Positions 30,130-31,843 of a stretch of DNA of 31,843 bases are shown here, one piece after another; the first letter of the stretch is position 1; each line of letters starts with the position of its first letter. The stretch covers positions 1 through 31,843 of the forward strand of contig CALABV010000103.1 of NCBI GenBank assembly GCA_937886325.1. The letters run 5' to 3'. The notes below the pieces were generated by a model. That model did not search any database. It had not been told where the DNA came from and saw only the letters and a list, made by a program, of their open reading frames with translations. This DNA comes from an uncultured Geobacter sp. (GTDB taxonomy: Bacteria > Desulfobacterota > Desulfuromonadia > Geobacterales > Geobacteraceae). The position numbers and the translations under genes were made by a program.

Positions 30130-31638
30130 TCACAGCAGACACAGGGCCTGTTCCGCCTCCACGAGGACCCTCCAGAGGTCCTCGCTTTCCCCGAGCCCCA
30201 GCTTAATGAGATAAGCCGCGATGCTCATGTTGGCGCGGGCCCGGAAGAGATCCACCTGGCGCTGGAAATCGTCGTCCAGCTCTCCCGATGACTCGCGGTA
30301 TGCATCAAGGAACTCCTCCACGGAAATATCCCGAAGGATCTCCCTGTGGGGGAAAAACTGGTTGCGGAACTGGGCCAGGAAGCACCCCACGTCAAAGGCC
30401 GGAGGAATCCGCAACGAACTCTCGAAATCGATGGCTGCCACAAACAGCGTCTCCCTGTTTTCCTGGCTGTCCCTGCCGATAATGACGTTCTTGGGGTGGA
30501 AGTCACCGTGGCCCTGCACCAGCGCCTCCGGGTCGTGCCGGTAGCGGCGGATTTCCTCTTTTCTGACGGCGCTCACGATTTCTTCCGCGCGCCGGGCGTG
30601 GCGGTGGCCGATGGCGGTGAATCGTTCCAGGTATCTCTCCAGCCGCTCGGGCTCTTTTGCCGAAAACTCTCCGGCAGGGGTGATGCGGAGCCGGGAGGAG
30701 TGGAGCCGGGCAAGCCAGCGGGCCGCCATGCGCAGATACAGCCGGCCGTCGTCCCGGGACGAGCTCAGGAGAATATCGAACAGGGATTTCCCCCGTATCC
30801 CCTGTTCGATGAGGGTCATGGTGTCGTGATCCTGATCGATGGGGATGGGTACCCGGTAGGGGCCGTTTTCGAAGCCGTGCCGGGCGATGGCTTCCATGAC
30901 GTGAAAGGCCCGGTCGGCCGTTTTCCATTTGTGCGGATTGGAGATGGTCTTGATGATGATCCTCTCGCGGACCTCGTCCGTTCCCTTGGCGCCGATGGTT
31001 ACCTCGGTCACTTCGCTGTTGGCCCCCGAGCGGGGTATCTCCTTCAGGAAGGGGCGGCAGCGGCCTGTGCGGATCTCCAGGGCAAGCTCCGGGATGGTCC
31101 TGACCGGATGGTCGAACTGGGTGGGGTAGAGCCCGGCATATCCGCTGCCGTGGGTGTCGGTGCCGCCGATGGCGGTAAAACGGAGACGGTGCCAGTCCCG
31201 GAGCGCCCTGCTGTTTTCCCGCACGGAGTGGTTAGAGCTGAAGATCTCGACGGCGTCCAGTTCGGGGAGGAGAAGCGAGCCGTCATCGGGTACCCTGCCG
31301 TTGCGATAGGGGTGCGCCCATACCAGTGCGGCATCGGGAAAACGTTCGCGTATCCCGGCCAGGGAGACGCCGCGTTCCAGTGTCCTGTAAGCCCCGTACA
31401 CGAGGACGTCGCCGGCGTCGGCTGTCTTCACCTCCTGACCGGTCATGATCAGGAAGTGGTCGGGAACGGCCGCCCCGTGGCGCACGGAACGCAGTTCATC
31501 CTCGTTCCACAGGTAGTGATGATCGGTAAAGACAATGCCCTGGAGTCCCTTTGCGAACACCTGCCGGATCAGGTCCGCGGCAGTCACGCCGCTGCAGCGG
31601 GAGTGCTCTTGTGAGTGCGCGTGCATTTCGATAAGCAT
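30130..31638 (-). CDS. PHP-type phosphoesterase fused to an aminoglycoside phosphotransferase-like kinase
   Basis: The 502-residue protein has two parts. Residues 1-210 are a PHP domain with the metal motifs EMHAHSQEHS, FTDHH, WAHPYR and GGTDTHG, as in PHP phosphoesterases. After about residue 240 follows an APH/choline-kinase-like fold with VQGHGDFHPKN (about 370-380) as the catalytic HGDxHxxN loop and AAIDFESSLR (about 400) as the metal-binding IDFE/D motif. ATG 31638 is chosen since PHP proteins begin MLIEMHAH; no ribosome-binding site supports it, and GTG 31728 is an alternative. No substrate can be assigned. It is divergent from the tRNA gene. Confidence 0.82.
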   Translation of the reverse strand: MLIEMHAHSQEHSRCSGVTAADLIRQVFAKGLQGIVFTDHHYLWNEDELRSVRHGAAVPDHFLIMTGQEVKTADAGDVLVYGAYRTLERGVSLAGIRERFPDAALVWAHPYRNGRVPDDGSLLLPELDAVEIFSSNHSVRENSRALRDWHRLRFTAIGGTDTHGSGYAGLYPTQFDHPVRTIPELALEIRTGRCRPFLKEIPRSGANSEVTEVTIGAKGTDEVRERIIIKTISNPHKWKTADRAFHVMEAIARHGFENGPYRVPIPIDQDHDTMTLIEQGIRGKSLFDILLSSSRDDGRLYLRMAARWLARLHSSRLRITPAGEFSAKEPERLERYLERFTAIGHRHARRAEEIVSAVRKEEIRRYRHDPEALVQGHGDFHPKNVIIGRDSQENRETLFVAAIDFESSLRIPPAFDVGCFLAQFRNQFFPHREILRDISVEEFLDAYRESSGELDDDFQRQVDLFRARANMSIAAYLIKLGLGESEDLWRVLVEAEQALCLL

Positions 31639-31710
31639 GGGGACAGGATAAACGGATTGCGGCAGAGCGACAAGAAAAAACAGCGGGAATTGACGGTGGG
31701 GAAAAGGGGC

Positions 31711-31740
31711 TTGATTTATTCTCGGCACTTGGGATAGAGT
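31711..31740 (+). promoter_or_regulatory. Probable promoter of tRNA-Arg
   Basis: TTGATT (4 of 6) is followed by an 18-bp spacer and TAGAGT (4 of 6). Initiation near 31747 would leave a 10-nt leader before the mature 5' end. Confidence 0.5.
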
Positions 31741-31756
31741 GGCCTCCCATGCATTC

Positions 31757-31833
31757 GCGCTCGTAGCTCAGCTGGATAGAGCAATGGCCTTCGAAGCCAT
31801 TGGCCGGGGGTTCGAATCCCTCCGGGCGCGCCA
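31757..31833 (+). tRNA. tRNA-Arg (anticodon UCG, reads CGN/CGA)
   Basis: The cloverleaf closes well. The acceptor GCGCTCG pairs with CGGGCGC, and the D arm holds AGCTCAGCTGGATAGAGC. The anticodon stem ATGGC/GCCAT bounds the loop CTTCGAA with anticodon TCG at 31791-31793. The T arm is GGGGG-TTCGAAT-CCCTC. CCA is encoded at 31831-31833. It is 77 nt long with a normal extra loop. Confidence 0.97.
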
Positions 31834-31843
31834 GAAAAAACAA

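Noticed and set aside
30346..31614. Long plus-strand open frame opposite the PHP-kinase gene
   Set aside because: It is a GC-rich shadow of the minus-strand gene, with low complexity and no recognisable domain. The same applies to a long frame at 26038-27129 opposite mtaB.

Overview
The window reads as a bacterial chromosome segment from the Desulfuromonadales/Geobacteraceae (former Deltaproteobacteria). This rests on gene families and gene neighbourhoods, not on a database search. The pointers are a periplasmic diheme c-type cytochrome, a Geobacter-type radical SAM/SPASM maturase, ferritin beside a small DUF1450-like protein, a GspA/GspB pair, and the sets cysE-mnmA-mtaB and priA/ttcA. Base composition rises from clearly AT-richer genes near 1.9-5.2 kb to GC-rich genes from about 11 kb onward.

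Layout. Positions 1-1811 are the end of an rRNA operon: the 3' half of 23S, then 5S and a strong terminator. Positions 1888-5211 hold dtd, a DUF2400 gene with an endonuclease III-like cysteine cluster, a fused pabB-pabC and a 56-residue membrane protein; the last three are coupled by ATGA overlaps. A radical SAM/SPASM gene with its own terminator follows. Positions 6949-8639 carry an ECF sigma factor, probably starting at CTG, a one-helix DUF3619-like partner and a secreted DUF3106 repeat protein. On the minus strand come sfsA, an unknown membrane protein and a NUDT9-like ADP-ribose hydrolase.

Positions 11341-15501 form a compact operon of ketoreductase, ketosynthase, a degenerate ketosynthase, a hotdog dehydratase-like protein and a LolA-like carrier. 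It resembles a stripped-down aryl-polyene or type II PKS module. It is followed by an L,D-transpeptidase (minus), gspA-gspB, a diheme protein with a membrane hairpin inside its last domain, and two small convergent Cys-rich genes.

The right-hand part is information processing and sulfur/iron metabolism: priA, ttcA, and the minus-strand operon cysE-mnmA-mtaB. An IscR type 1-like palindrome overlaps that operon's promoter. DUF1450-like, ferritin and PHP-kinase fusion genes and tRNA-Arg(UCG) close the window.

The best candidates for something undescribed are the mini ketosynthase/LolA operon with two catalytically incomplete members, the sigma/DUF3619/DUF3106 unit, the diheme protein with the inserted membrane hairpin, the PHP-kinase fusion, and a roughly 135-140 bp dispersed repeat present twice.
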